This document shows positions 47,256-56,044 of a stretch of 64,000 bases of DNA, piece after piece. Location: NCBI RefSeq assembly GCF_025143985.1, contig NZ_CP083564.1, positions 1,179,501 through 1,243,500 of the forward strand. Reading direction: 5' to 3'. Origin of the DNA: Sulfitobacter sp. W027 (GTDB taxonomy: Bacteria; Pseudomonadota; Alphaproteobacteria; Rhodobacterales; Rhodobacteraceae). Every line of letters begins with the position of its first letter. Position 1 is the stretch's first letter. The notes beneath the pieces are model-generated. The model did no database searches. It saw nothing but the letters and a program-made list of their open reading frames with translations, and was not told the DNA's origin. A program made the translations under genes and the position numbers.

Positions 47256-48188
47256 TTAGGGGAAATGGCGCGGCAGCTTTGCATCAAGTGCGAGATCAAC
47301 GCGGCGCAGCAGCCCTTGAGCCTCTAGCGCCGCGCGCAAGACCGGGGTGTCGGCGCAGACCTCATCAAAGAAGGCGCGCAACCCCGGCTCGCCGCCTTCG
47401 GTTTCAATCATGGCAAAGAGTTCATGCATCGACAGCCCACCCCGATCACGGGGCCGGTTGGGGGCCAGATCGGCGCGGTAAGAGCCTTTCTCCAAACGGT
47501 AGCGATAGGCGGTCAGCCACTCCGGCCAACTTTTGGCGTGCAGATGCGCCAGATCAATGCCGGGCTGCTGCTCTGGCCCGTCGATTATCGCATCGTCTTG
47601 AAATACGTTGTGGATCTGGACTCGAATGCCAACCATACCGGTCCGCGCAAAGACCTTTCCGGCGAGATGGCTGAGAAAACCGCCTTTGATATAATTGCCA
47701 TAGGTCGGATAGAGCTCGGACACGATCTGCGCGCGTTTCGGGCCGTTCGGGATGAAGGCCTTGAAGGCCGTAGCATCCCCCGACAGCGCCTCCATCGGGC
47801 GGATGCGGGCAATTTTTTGTTCCATTGGCAGTTCGGCCAACACCTTGCCCACGGGGCGATCCGCGACCAAAAATTCATCTACATCCATGTGGATCAGCCA
47901 ATCCACGTCATCCGCGCGGTGATAGGCATGGGTGGCATTATGGCTCTGGCGCACCTGATGTTTCTGCGGGCGTTTACCGCAGAGCTTTTGCCAATAGGCA
48001 TCATCGCAGGTGATCACGCGTACTTTTGGATGGGCCTTGAGGGATGTAAATGCGTCGGGGTTTTCAGCGTCAAGATAAAGGTAGAGCCGATGCGCACCCG
48101 CTTCGAGGTGGTAGGCGGCAAAGCGTCGTATCTCATCTGCGGGGGCCAAGATCGTGGCGACAAGGCCCCATTTTGTCGTCGTCGTCAT
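47256..48188 (-). CDS. Glycosyltransferase family 2-like protein
   Basis: The protein has 310 residues. The start is MTTTTKWGLVATILAPADEI. The donor-binding WLIHMDVDEFLVADRP contains the acidic DxD-type motif, after an N-terminal YHLEAGAHRLYLYLDAENPD segment. Both fit the group of GT2/GT92-like transferases common in Rhodobacterales, whose acceptors are unknown. A HLHAKSWPEWLTAYRY segment follows. It could decorate a surface polysaccharide. It stands between the helicase and prfC on the minus strand, with gaps of 154 and 77 bases. Confidence 0.78.
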   Translation of the reverse strand: MTTTTKWGLVATILAPADEIRRFAAYHLEAGAHRLYLYLDAENPDAFTSLKAHPKVRVITCDDAYWQKLCGKRPQKHQVRQSHNATHAYHRADDVDWLIHMDVDEFLVADRPVGKVLAELPMEQKIARIRPMEALSGDATAFKAFIPNGPKRAQIVSELYPTYGNYIKGGFLSHLAGKVFARTGMVGIRVQIHNVFQDDAIIDGPEQQPGIDLAHLHAKSWPEWLTAYRYRLEKGSYRADLAPNRPRDRGGLSMHELFAMIETEGGEPGLRAFFDEVCADTPVLRAALEAQGLLRRVDLALDAKLPRHFP

Positions 48189-48265
48189 TGCATCTCCCCG
48201 GCTGAGATCAGCATGTCATGATCGACCGCGAAATCAAGGCTTTCTGCCTGTGCCGAGGGGCTGCG

Positions 48266-49885
48266 TCAGACCATCATTTCCTTAGTCGCGGTCAGCTTTA
48301 CATCCGGGTAATCGCGCTCAACCCGGTCGATATCCCATTGCAGTCGGGTCAGGTAAACGATGTCGCCATCGTGGTCATGGGCGATGTGCTGTTTGTTGGC
48401 TTCGGTAAATTTATCAACGGCTTGCTTGACGCCGTTCACCCAGCGGGCCGAAGTGAATTGCGACGGCTCAAACCGCACCGGCAGCCCGTATTCCAGCTCA
48501 ATCCGGCTGGCGAGCACTTCGAACTGCAACTGCCCGACCACGCCGACGACAAAGCCCGAGCCGATGGAGGGTTTAAAGACCTTCGCGGCACCTTCTTCGG
48601 CAAATTGCATCAGCGCCTTTTCGAGATGCTTGGCTTTCAGCGGATCGCCCGCACGGACGCTTTGCAGCAGTTCCGGCGCAAAGGAGGGGATGCCGCTGAC
48701 GCGCAGGGCTTCGCCTTGGGTCAGTGTGTCGCCGATGCGCAATTGCCCGTGGTTGGGGATGCCGATGATGTCACCCGCCCAGGCCTCTTCAGCCAATTCG
48801 CGGTCGGAGGCAAGGAACATGACAGGGTTGGAAATTGTCATCGGTTTTTTGGTGCGCACATGGGTCATTTTCATGCCCCGCTCGAAATGCCCCGAGGCGA
48901 GGCGGACAAAGGCCACACGGTCGCGGTGCTTTGGGTCCATGTTCGCCTGCACCTTGAAGACAAAGCCAGAAACCTTTGTTTCTTCTGGCAAAATCTGGCG
49001 CGGGGTGGCGGCTTGGATCTGTGGTTCCGGCCCGTATTTGGCGATGCCCTCCATTAACTCGCGCACGCCGAAGGAGTTGATGGCAGAGCCGAACCAGATC
49101 GGCGTCAGCGTCCCTTCGTGCATCGCTTTGAGGTCCAGAGGCGGCAGCAACTCACGCGCCATTTCCAAATCTTCGCGCAGCTTTTCCAGCAGGGCGGCGG
49201 GGACGTGCTGTTCAAGTTTGGGATCGTCCAGCCCTTCGATCTTGATGCTGTCGGCCACACGGTTCCGGTCGGCGCGGTCCATCAGTTCCAGACGGTCGCG
49301 CAGCATGTCATAACAACCGACGAAATCGCGGCCCACGCCGATGGGCCAGCTTGCCGGTGTCACGTCGATCGCGAGGTTCTCTTGAATTTCGTCAATGATT
49401 TCAAAAGTGTCGCGGCTCTCGCGGTCCATCTTGTTACAGAAGGTCAGGATCGGCAGATCGCGCATCCGGCAGACTTCAAAGAGTTTCTGCGTCTGGCTTT
49501 CCACACCCTTGGCCCCGTCGATTACCATCACGGCGGCATCCACCGCTGTCAGCGTGCGGTAGGTGTCTTCGGAAAAGTCCGAGTGGCCGGGCGTGTCGAC
49601 GAGGTTAAAGCGGTAGTTAGTGTCGCCACTGTGAAAATCGAATGACATGGCCGAGGCCGAGACCGAGATCCCCCGGTCCTTCTCCATCGCCATGAAGTCC
49701 GAGCGCGTGCGCCGCGCTTCGCCCTTGGCGCGCACTTGGCCAGCCATCTGAATGGCCCCGCCGAACAGCAGGAACTTTTCAGTCAGCGTGGTCTTGCCCG
49801 CGTCAGGGTGGCTGATGATCGCAAAGGTGCGACGGCGCGCGATCTCGACGGGCAGGGCGGGGCGGTTTTGCGGCGTATCCAACAT
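48266..49885 (-). CDS. prfC: Peptide chain release factor 3
   Basis: The chosen start is ATG 49885 (MLDTPQNRPALP), 539 residues; ATG 49894 adds three residues, and an open frame to 49957 is less likely. GTPase motifs are FAIISHPDAGKTTLTEKFL (G1), RGISVSASAMSF (G2), NLVDTPGHSDFSEDTYRTL (G3) and LTFCNKMDRESRD (G4). The RF3-specific domain includes FGVRELMEGIAKYGP and VVGVVGQLQFEVLASRIE. It recycles RF1 and RF2 after termination. It is divergent from the SnoaL-like gene at 49990. Confidence 0.94.
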   Translation of the reverse strand: MLDTPQNRPALPVEIARRRTFAIISHPDAGKTTLTEKFLLFGGAIQMAGQVRAKGEARRTRSDFMAMEKDRGISVSASAMSFDFHSGDTNYRFNLVDTPGHSDFSEDTYRTLTAVDAAVMVIDGAKGVESQTQKLFEVCRMRDLPILTFCNKMDRESRDTFEIIDEIQENLAIDVTPASWPIGVGRDFVGCYDMLRDRLELMDRADRNRVADSIKIEGLDDPKLEQHVPAALLEKLREDLEMARELLPPLDLKAMHEGTLTPIWFGSAINSFGVRELMEGIAKYGPEPQIQAATPRQILPEETKVSGFVFKVQANMDPKHRDRVAFVRLASGHFERGMKMTHVRTKKPMTISNPVMFLASDRELAEEAWAGDIIGIPNHGQLRIGDTLTQGEALRVSGIPSFAPELLQSVRAGDPLKAKHLEKALMQFAEEGAAKVFKPSIGSGFVVGVVGQLQFEVLASRIELEYGLPVRFEPSQFTSARWVNGVKQAVDKFTEANKQHIAHDHDGDIVYLTRLQWDIDRVERDYPDVKLTATKEMMV

Positions 49886-49989
49886 CCGCCCCATATAGGC
49901 TGCGCCGCGACCGGGCGCAATCTGGGCATTGCTGCGAATCGACCGTAGGCCTAGCATGAGAACATAAGTGGTACATGGAGGGATTTGCG

Positions 49990-50373
49990 ATGGAACTGAA
50001 AGAGATTGCTCAAGAGTTGGTTGACGGCTGCCGTGCCGGTGCCGCCAAGGTGCGCGAGAATCTAGATAAATTATATGCCGAAGATGCCGTTTCGGTAGAG
50101 GCCGCGGATATGGGCGGGCAGGGGCGCGAGACGCATGGGATTAAGGCGATCCACGGCAAACACGACTGGTGGGAAAACGCGATGGAGGAACACGCAACCG
50201 AAGTCTCAGGCCCGTTCTATTTCGGCGATGAGCAGTTCAGCGCGGTCTTCAAGGTCGACGCCACCGACAAGCAGAGCGGCGACCGCTTTCAGATGGAAGA
50301 GATCGGCGTTTACCACGTGAAGAACGGCAAGATCGTCCGGGAAGAGTTTCACTACGCCGTTGAGGCCCCCTAA
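49990..50373 (+). CDS. SnoaL/NTF2-like fold protein
   Basis: Two in-frame ATGs exist: the one at 49975 overlaps the GGAGGG that serves ATG 49990, so 49990 is the start and the product has 127 residues. The pattern fits the cone-shaped NTF2-like fold: an N-terminal helix, DKLYAEDAVSVEA, a curved sheet with FKVDATDKQSGDRFQMEEIGVYHVKNGKIVREEFHY. Members are ligand-binding proteins, cyclases or isomerases; this one cannot be assigned. The 3' end overlaps the convergent Hint-domain gene by 4 bases. Confidence 0.75.
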   Translation: MELKEIAQELVDGCRAGAAKVRENLDKLYAEDAVSVEAADMGGQGRETHGIKAIHGKHDWWENAMEEHATEVSGPFYFGDEQFSAVFKVDATDKQSGDRFQMEEIGVYHVKNGKIVREEFHYAVEAP

Positions 50374-51383
50374 CGGGTTGAGGCTTTTCTCAGCAGCGCC
50401 GCCGCATCGGGGCGGTTGAGCAGCGCCTCGGCCAGATCAAGCCCGGCATGGGGCAGATCGGAATGGCCGGGGATCACCTCGCCCAAGGCCGCGGCCATTT
50501 CCGGCGGTAGGACAGAGCGGGTTCGGCTGTCGACCAACATGGATTCGGCAGCAATCCCCTCGGCATAGATGATCTGGTGTCCGTCAAAGAGCAGTTGGAA
50601 GTAGTCGACAAAGCCGCCGTCCTGCACCGTCACGCTGTCACCATTGACCAGATGCCGCGCTTTCACGAGCAGTTCCGACCGGCCCGCGCCCATCTCATCA
50701 CTGCGTTGATAGATGAAAAGCCGGTGGTCGGGGCTAACGATTAGGTCATGTTCGTTGTTCAGCGTGCCTGCGCGGATGCAGATCGGAGCGAAATCGCCCA
50801 CCGCGCGCAGGGTGCTCTGGCCGATCCAGCGTAGGGTCTGAACGCCATCGTCGCGGGTCAGGATACGGTCGCCGATACGGAGGTCTTCGATGCGGCGTAG
50901 CTCGCCGGTGCTGAGCGAGATATGGGTGCCGCGTGTGAAGGACACGCAGGCCAGTTGGCCGAATTTCTGCTGCGCGGTTTGGCTATCAATCCCAACAATG
51001 CGGTAGCCCGTTAGCGGGGTCAGCGGCCCCAGTGGCAAGAGGTAAACCTCAGCGGCGTGCCCTTGGCCATCGACCTCGACCAGCAGCAGTGCCTCTTGGG
51101 TCTGGCCGTCGGGCGACATCAGTGTGAGCAGGCTGTCGAGATGCAGGTCTGCACCGGGGCTGCCCACGCCGGTATCCTCGGCCAGCTGCAATTGATCCCC
51201 CGGCAGGGTCAGCAGAGACAGGCGCAAAGGCTCCGCCGCGCGGTCCAGCTCATAGACATCATCCAGCACCAATTCAGCGGCAAAACTCAGCGTATCGCCC
51301 ATATTCGCCCCGTCGCTCGCGCGGAGTTGTTCGGCGCGGTAGACGGCAATGCTCTGGGCGGGGGCGGTGCGGGTGCGGGACAT
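50370..51383 (-). CDS. Hint-domain (Hedgehog/intein-like) protein
   Basis: The start chosen is ATG 51383 (MSRTRTAPAQSIAVYRAEQL), 337 residues; the frame is open upstream without a plausible start. Residues from about 145 form a Hint module: CVSFTRGTHISLSTGELRRIEDLRIGDRILTRDDG with the initiating Cys, then TLRWIGQSTL, DLIVSPDHRLFIYQ and QIIYAEGIAAESMLVDS. The N-terminal part has beta-sandwich-like hydrophobic repeats. Such proteins (Hint_2 type) are numerous in Rhodobacterales and usually lie at the end of secreted or surface proteins; self-cleavage has not been shown for most. No signal peptide is clear. Confidence 0.82.
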   Translation of the reverse strand: MSRTRTAPAQSIAVYRAEQLRASDGANMGDTLSFAAELVLDDVYELDRAAEPLRLSLLTLPGDQLQLAEDTGVGSPGADLHLDSLLTLMSPDGQTQEALLLVEVDGQGHAAEVYLLPLGPLTPLTGYRIVGIDSQTAQQKFGQLACVSFTRGTHISLSTGELRRIEDLRIGDRILTRDDGVQTLRWIGQSTLRAVGDFAPICIRAGTLNNEHDLIVSPDHRLFIYQRSDEMGAGRSELLVKARHLVNGDSVTVQDGGFVDYFQLLFDGHQIIYAEGIAAESMLVDSRTRSVLPPEMAAALGEVIPGHSDLPHAGLDLAEALLNRPDAAALLRKASTR

Positions 51384-51521
51384 GACAGGCCTTTGGTTCA
51401 GGGGCTTTCGCCAGCGGGATAAGGTAGAATTGTGGCCCGCATGGGTCAAGGCTCGGGTGATTTGCTGGCATTGGCCGCAGGCCGTGGTAGGCATATGCAA
51501 ATGCACAGGAGGAATCGCATA

Positions 51522-52301
51522 ATGGATTTGGGAATCAAGGGTAAGAAGGCGCTTGTCTGCGCCTCGTCAAAAGGGCTTGGCCTTGGCTGCGCCGAAGCGC
51601 TTGCGGCGGCAGGGGTCAGCCTAGTGATGAACGCACGCGGCGCCGAGGCGCTTGAGGCGTCGGCAGAACGTATCCGTCAGGATTATGGCGTCGAGGTCGT
51701 CACCGTGGCGGCGGATGTGGCCACTGAAGAGGGGCAGGCGCTGGTCATCAAAGCCGCTGAGGGCTGTGACATCCTCGTCAACAACGCGGGCGGGCCCCCT
51801 CCGGGGATGTGGCATGACTGGGACCGCGAAGATTTCATCAAGGCGCTCGACGCGAATATGTTGGCCCCCATCGCGCTGATCAAAGCGCTGGTGCCGGGCA
51901 TGATGGACCGTGGCTGGGGCCGGGTGGTCAACATCACCAGCCAATCCGTGCGCGCGCCGATTGGCGTGCTGGGTCTCAGTAATTCCGCCCGGACCGGGCT
52001 TACCGGCTATGTCGCGGGCACTTCGCGTCAGGTGGCGGGCAAAGGGGTCACGATCAACAACCTTTTGCCGGGCATTCACGCGACCGACCGCGCGGATTCG
52101 CTGGATGCGGGTGTGGTCAAGGCCAAGGGCATCACACTGGATGAGGCCCGCGCCGAGCGGCAGGCTGGCATTCCCGCAGGCCGCTATGGCACGCGCGAAG
52201 AGTTCGGCGCGGCTTGTGCGTTCCTCTGTTCGCAGCACGCGGGCTTTATCGTGGGCCAGAACCTGCTGCTGGACGGCGGCGGCACCAACATCACGATGTA
52301 A
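51522..52301 (+). CDS. Atypical short-chain dehydrogenase lacking the YxxxK pair
   Basis: ATG 51522 follows AGGAGGAA at 51507-51514, giving 259 residues. Rossmann motifs are altered: CASSKGLGLGCAEAL replaces TGxxxGxG, but NNAGGPPPG is kept. The active-site region VVNITSQSVRAPIGVLGLSN keeps Ser140, while the Tyr position is Ser153 and the Lys position is Arg157 by spacing from the Ser. The C-terminus (SQHAGFIVGQNLLLDGGGTN) is normal. This matches the beta-ketoacyl reductase-like SDR subgroup known to lack the perfect tetrad. Function is unknown; binding or altered chemistry is possible. Confidence 0.85.
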   Translation: MDLGIKGKKALVCASSKGLGLGCAEALAAAGVSLVMNARGAEALEASAERIRQDYGVEVVTVAADVATEEGQALVIKAAEGCDILVNNAGGPPPGMWHDWDREDFIKALDANMLAPIALIKALVPGMMDRGWGRVVNITSQSVRAPIGVLGLSNSARTGLTGYVAGTSRQVAGKGVTINNLLPGIHATDRADSLDAGVVKAKGITLDEARAERQAGIPAGRYGTREEFGAACAFLCSQHAGFIVGQNLLLDGGGTNITM

Positions 52302-52319
52302 GCAGAGAAGGGGGCCGAA

Positions 52320-52703
52320 ATGGGAATGAAAACCGCAGCGCTGCTGGTCGGCCTCTTCGCCACCTCGGCTAGCGCCCAAGACCTGCTGCCGCGCTATGAG
52401 GCGGCGCAGGTCGCGCTGGATGGGCGGATGCTGAGCGTGATGGGAAGTGATCCTACCAAGGCCCGTTGGAGCCCCGAGCGGCGCGGTAAATCTGCCTGTG
52501 CGCTGGCCGAACTTGAACGTCTGCGCGGCCGCCCCGTGGCCGAGGCCTATGTGCGCGAGGTTGAATATGCCATTGGTGAAGCCCACCGGCTGACCCTTGC
52601 GGCGGACTTTGGCGGATTGGCGGCGCGGATCCATCGCAATGCGGGGATTCGCTTTCAGCGTGATCTGGTGCCAATCACCCGCAAATGCGGGATCGGGCTT
52701 TAG
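52320..52703 (+). CDS. Small secreted protein, unknown
   Basis: The protein has 127 residues from ATG 52320, behind AGAAGGGGG. The signal peptide MGMKTAALLVGLFATSASAQ is followed by a helical mature domain (LLPRYEAAQVALDGRMLSVM, KSACALAELERLRGRPVAEAYV) with two cysteines (SACALAE, RKCGIGL). I recognise no family. It lies 18 bases after the SDR gene on the same strand, so the two are probably cotranscribed. A 147-base gap to the symporter gene shows no clear feature. Confidence 0.72.
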   Translation: MGMKTAALLVGLFATSASAQDLLPRYEAAQVALDGRMLSVMGSDPTKARWSPERRGKSACALAELERLRGRPVAEAYVREVEYAIGEAHRLTLAADFGGLAARIHRNAGIRFQRDLVPITRKCGIGL

Positions 52704-52850
52704 CGAGGATTGATCCGGCGGCATGGCGGAGGCAGGCCCTTGCCACGCCGCCGGGCCATCACATTTCTGACAGCGTGTGTTTCGGGACTAGCCCACTTCA
52801 AGCCGCGCGGCTAACGCTAAAGGGGTTGTCTCACCGAAAGGGCCTGCCCG

Positions 52851-54209
52851 ATGCAAAGCACCGTTTTAATTGTTCTCTTCGCGGCTGTCATCCTTGCCAG
52901 CCTGCTTGTCGCGCCGCGCCGTGCCACAATCGAGGGGTTCTTTGGCGGGGCCAATGCGGCGGGCCGCGCGCCGGGACTTTGGGTGCTGGTGCTGAGCCAA
53001 GTTACCACGTGGATTTTCGCCCGCAGCCTGATGAACGCGGCGATCTTGGGCTATTTCTACGGTATCGCAGGCACACTGGCCTATGCGGCCTATTACGGAT
53101 CGTTCCTGACGGGCGGCTATATCGTCGGCCACCTGCGCCGCGGCGGGGCGCGCTCGGTGCAGGACTGGCTGGGCGGCCATTTCGGCGGGGCGGGCACAGC
53201 GGCCTATAACCTCGTGATCGGGCTGCGGTTGCTGTCGGAGGTTTTTGCCAATCTGCTGGTCGTCGCGCTGATTTTCGAGGCCGTCTGGCCCGGGTCTGGC
53301 ACGCTGGCGGTGCTGATCGTCGCGGCTTTGGGCTTTGGCTATTCGGCATGGGGCGGGCTTTCCGCCGCGCTGCGCACGGATGTGGTGCAGATGCTGGTCT
53401 TTCTTGTCGTTTTCGGCCTCGCGCTTGGCGCGCTGCTGCTGAGCCCGGGGTTCGAACTTGGCGCGGTGCTGAGTGCGCCGGGCGTCTCGGGGCCCTATAA
53501 CGGCTGGGTGCTTTTAGCGGTGGCCTTGTTGCAGGTCTTCTCCTACCCCGCCCATGACCCGGTGATGATGGACCGTGGCTTTCTGGCAGATGAGGCAACC
53601 ACGCGGGCCTCTTTCCTGCACGCCTTTTGGATTTCGACGCTCTGCATCATCGGCTTTGGCTTTTTCGGCATCCAAGCCAGCCTGACCGGTGCGGCATATG
53701 AAGGCGAATTGATCGGCACATGGGGGCAGATGTTTCCGGGCTGGATTTTCGTGGCGCTGATGCTGTCGCTGCTGGTCTCGGCACTGTCGACGCTTGATTC
53801 CGCGCTGGCCTCGGCCGCGCGGCTGATGGTCGAAGAATGGCGCATCGCGCCGCGCAGCCTGAGGGGCGGGCGGCTGGTGATGGCGGGGTTCATGGCGCTT
53901 GGTGCGCTGTTGACGCTCTGGGGCAATGCCACGCTTTTCGATGCCGTGGCGGTCAGCGGGACCGCGTCGATGTTCCTTACCCCGGTGCTGCTGGTGGGGC
54001 TGGTGGCGGGGCGCCGCATCGCGGTCTGGAGTTATCTCGCCGCCTTTGCCGCCGCGATGCTCGGGGCTGCGGCCTATTTCGCGCGGGGCTGGGCGCCGGT
54101 GGCGGCCCTCCTGCCCGAGGGGCATAAATACGAGCAATTGTTGGTGATTTGCGTGATCGTGCTGCTGGCCGGGTTCGCAGCGGTGCTTGCGGGGGCGCGG
54201 CGAGGCTGA
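52851..54209 (+). CDS. Sodium:solute symporter (SSS family)
   Basis: The protein has 452 residues and about 12-13 membrane helices, starting with a helix (TVLIVLFAAVILASLLVAP) and GFFGGANAAGRAPGLWVLVLSQ. SSS-family marks are the GYSAWGGLSAALRTDVVQML stretch and VALMLSLLVSALSTLDSALASAARLM, which carries the sodium-site serines. It is an inner membrane importer for proline, choline, urea or similar solutes; the substrate is not readable. It ends 43 bases before the ABC ATPase gene. Confidence 0.85.
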   Translation: MQSTVLIVLFAAVILASLLVAPRRATIEGFFGGANAAGRAPGLWVLVLSQVTTWIFARSLMNAAILGYFYGIAGTLAYAAYYGSFLTGGYIVGHLRRGGARSVQDWLGGHFGGAGTAAYNLVIGLRLLSEVFANLLVVALIFEAVWPGSGTLAVLIVAALGFGYSAWGGLSAALRTDVVQMLVFLVVFGLALGALLLSPGFELGAVLSAPGVSGPYNGWVLLAVALLQVFSYPAHDPVMMDRGFLADEATTRASFLHAFWISTLCIIGFGFFGIQASLTGAAYEGELIGTWGQMFPGWIFVALMLSLLVSALSTLDSALASAARLMVEEWRIAPRSLRGGRLVMAGFMALGALLTLWGNATLFDAVAVSGTASMFLTPVLLVGLVAGRRIAVWSYLAAFAAAMLGAAAYFARGWAPVAALLPEGHKYEQLLVICVIVLLAGFAAVLAGARRG

Positions 54210-54252
54210 TAGCTGGGTTTCCGAGCGATTTGATCGGATACTGCATCTTCTT

Positions 54253-55341
54253 ATGACAGACCCCACCCCCCGCCTGGAAATCAAGAACCTGCGCCGCAGC
54301 TATGGCGGGCGGCAGGTTGTCGATGACGTGTCTTTGCAGATCATGCCGGGGCAGGTGACCTGTCTGCTCGGCCCCTCGGGCTGCGGCAAATCCACCACGC
54401 TGCGCATGATCGCCGGCGTTGAGATGCAAGACAGCGGCACGATCCACGTCGACGGCAAGCTGATCTGCGACACGGTGTTTCGCGTCCCGCCAGAGCGGCG
54501 CGAGATTGGGCTGATGTTTCAGGATTTCGCCCTGTTCCCGCATCTGAGCGTGGCCGACAACGTGGGCTTTGGCCTTAAGAAGGGCACCAAGGCCGAGAAG
54601 CGCAAGCGGATTGAGGAATTGCTCGAACGGGTGGACCTGCTGCGCTACATCGACGGCTACCCGCATCAGCTTTCGGGCGGAGAGCAGCAGCGCGTGGCGC
54701 TGGCCCGTGCGTTGGCGCCGCAGCCGCGCATCATGTTAATGGATGAACCCTTTTCCGGCCTCGACAATCGTCTGCGTGACGGCATCCGGGACGAGACGCT
54801 GAGCATCCTGAAAGAAGAGGACACCGCCGTTCTTCTGGTCACCCATGAGCCGGATGAGGCAATGCGCATGGCCGATGAGATCGCCCTGATGCGTGATGGC
54901 AAGATCGTCCAGCAAGGCGCGCCTTACAATGTCTATACCCGGCCCGTTGACCGCGCTTCGGTCGCATTTTTCAGCGATGCCAATGTGTTGGAGGCCACGG
55001 TGAACGGTGCACTGGCCGAGACGGTCTTTGGTGAGTTCCTCGCCCCCGGTCTGCCGGATGGCACCAAGGTGAATATCGTGTTCCGCCCGCAGCATCTACG
55101 GATCGACTTCGACCGCGCGGGGCAAGGGCCGCGCCCCACATCGACCGATGGCACCCCGGCACGCGCGGTGGTCGAACGCGCGCGCTTTATGGGCAACGAA
55201 AGCCTTGTGGAATTTGTCCTCGACCAAGACGGCTCGCGGCTCAAAGCCACGGTGCCGAACGTCTTCCTGCCGCAACCCGGCGCTGTCATGTGGCTGACCG
55301 TCCGCCGCGACCGCTGCTTTGTCTTTCCGGTGAAATCATGA
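54253..55341 (+). CDS. ABC transporter ATP-binding protein (FbpC/PotA-like), no permease nearby
   Basis: The start is ATG 54253 (MTDPTPRLEIKNLRRSYGG), 362 residues. Motifs are Walker A LLGPSGCGKSTTLRMI, Q-loop MFQDFALFPHLSV, signature LSGGEQQRVALARALA, Walker B RIMLMDEPFSGLD and switch VTHEPDEAM. A C-terminal TOBE-like part of about 120 residues follows (VNIVFRPQHLRID, ARAVVERARFMGNESLVEFVL), as in iron(III) or polyamine importers. No membrane or binding protein is encoded next to it. It is coupled by ATGA to a Lin0512 gene instead. Confidence 0.88.
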   Translation: MTDPTPRLEIKNLRRSYGGRQVVDDVSLQIMPGQVTCLLGPSGCGKSTTLRMIAGVEMQDSGTIHVDGKLICDTVFRVPPERREIGLMFQDFALFPHLSVADNVGFGLKKGTKAEKRKRIEELLERVDLLRYIDGYPHQLSGGEQQRVALARALAPQPRIMLMDEPFSGLDNRLRDGIRDETLSILKEEDTAVLLVTHEPDEAMRMADEIALMRDGKIVQQGAPYNVYTRPVDRASVAFFSDANVLEATVNGALAETVFGEFLAPGLPDGTKVNIVFRPQHLRIDFDRAGQGPRPTSTDGTPARAVVERARFMGNESLVEFVLDQDGSRLKATVPNVFLPQPGAVMWLTVRRDRCFVFPVKS

Positions 55342-55688
55342 CCCCGCTGATGGTGGAATTCGGCATGGGCTCGTCCCTGCGCCGGGGCGACTATACCCAA
55401 GCCGCCAAACGCGCCGTGCAGGATGCGTTGTGGCACAATTCGATCAATCTGGCCGAACTTTTCGGTTTCGACAAATCCGACATGCGCGTCACCCTCGACG
55501 TGGGCGTGCAGCGCCCCGATCTGGTGGATGCCGAGGCGCTGCGGGCGGTCTTCCCTTACGGCGAAGTGACAGTGAACCTGCACCACGGCGGCCTCGACGT
55601 GCCGCGCCCCGAAGGGGAGGGCAACCCGACCGTGATGGCCAATGTGGCGCTCTCTGTGGGGTTTGACATGGAGCGCACCGATGGCTGA
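55338..55688 (+). CDS. Lin0512 family protein, copy 1
   Basis: The protein has 116 residues from ATG 55338, overlapping the ATPase stop by 4 bases. The family pattern is LMVEFGMGSSLRRGDYTQAAKRAVQDALWHN at the N-terminus, with MRVTLDVGVQRPDLVDAEAL and a late NPTVMANVALSVGF. The middle HHGGLDVPRPEGEG loop corresponds to the partner's GGLNVPTGQD. The biochemical role of the family (TIGR02058) is unknown. No signal or membrane segment is present. Confidence 0.8.
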   Translation: MTPLMVEFGMGSSLRRGDYTQAAKRAVQDALWHNSINLAELFGFDKSDMRVTLDVGVQRPDLVDAEALRAVFPYGEVTVNLHHGGLDVPRPEGEGNPTVMANVALSVGFDMERTDG

Positions 55689-56037
55689 ACAACGGATCAT
55701 CATCGAGATGGGCATGGGCAACGATCTGCACGGGATGGACTATACCAAAGCCTGCGCCCGCGCGATCGAAGACGCCTTGCGCCATTCTTCCCTGCCGCTG
55801 TTTGGCGCGTTGGACGTGACACCGGATGAGATGCGCGTGCAGGTTACCGTGGCAGTGCAGGAGCCTGAGAAGGTGGATGTCGACGCGTTGGCGGCAAAGC
55901 TGCCGCGCGGTCGGGCCGAGGTGCGTGCCGTGAAAGGCGGACTGAACGTGCCGACGGGGCAGGACACGATTGTCGTGGCGCAGGCGAGTGTCGAGGCGTT
56001 CTTGCCCCAGCAAACCGGTTGGCGGCTCAAGCGTTAA
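55681..56037 (+). CDS. Lin0512 family protein, copy 2
   Basis: ATG 55681 overlaps copy 1 by 8 bases, giving 118 residues. It carries the fuller family signature IIIEMGMGNDLHGMDYTKACARAIEDALRHSS, then MRVQVTVAVQEPEKVDVDAL, a GGLNVPTGQDTIVVAQASVEAFL stretch and a C-terminal WRLKR. Here the motif has GNDLHG where copy 1 has SSLRRG, so copy 2 looks like the standard member and copy 1 the diverged partner. They may form a heteromer. It ends 7 bases from the convergent regulator gene. Confidence 0.82.
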   Translation: MAEQRIIIEMGMGNDLHGMDYTKACARAIEDALRHSSLPLFGALDVTPDEMRVQVTVAVQEPEKVDVDALAAKLPRGRAEVRAVKGGLNVPTGQDTIVVAQASVEAFLPQQTGWRLKR

Positions 56038-56044
56038 TGCGCGC

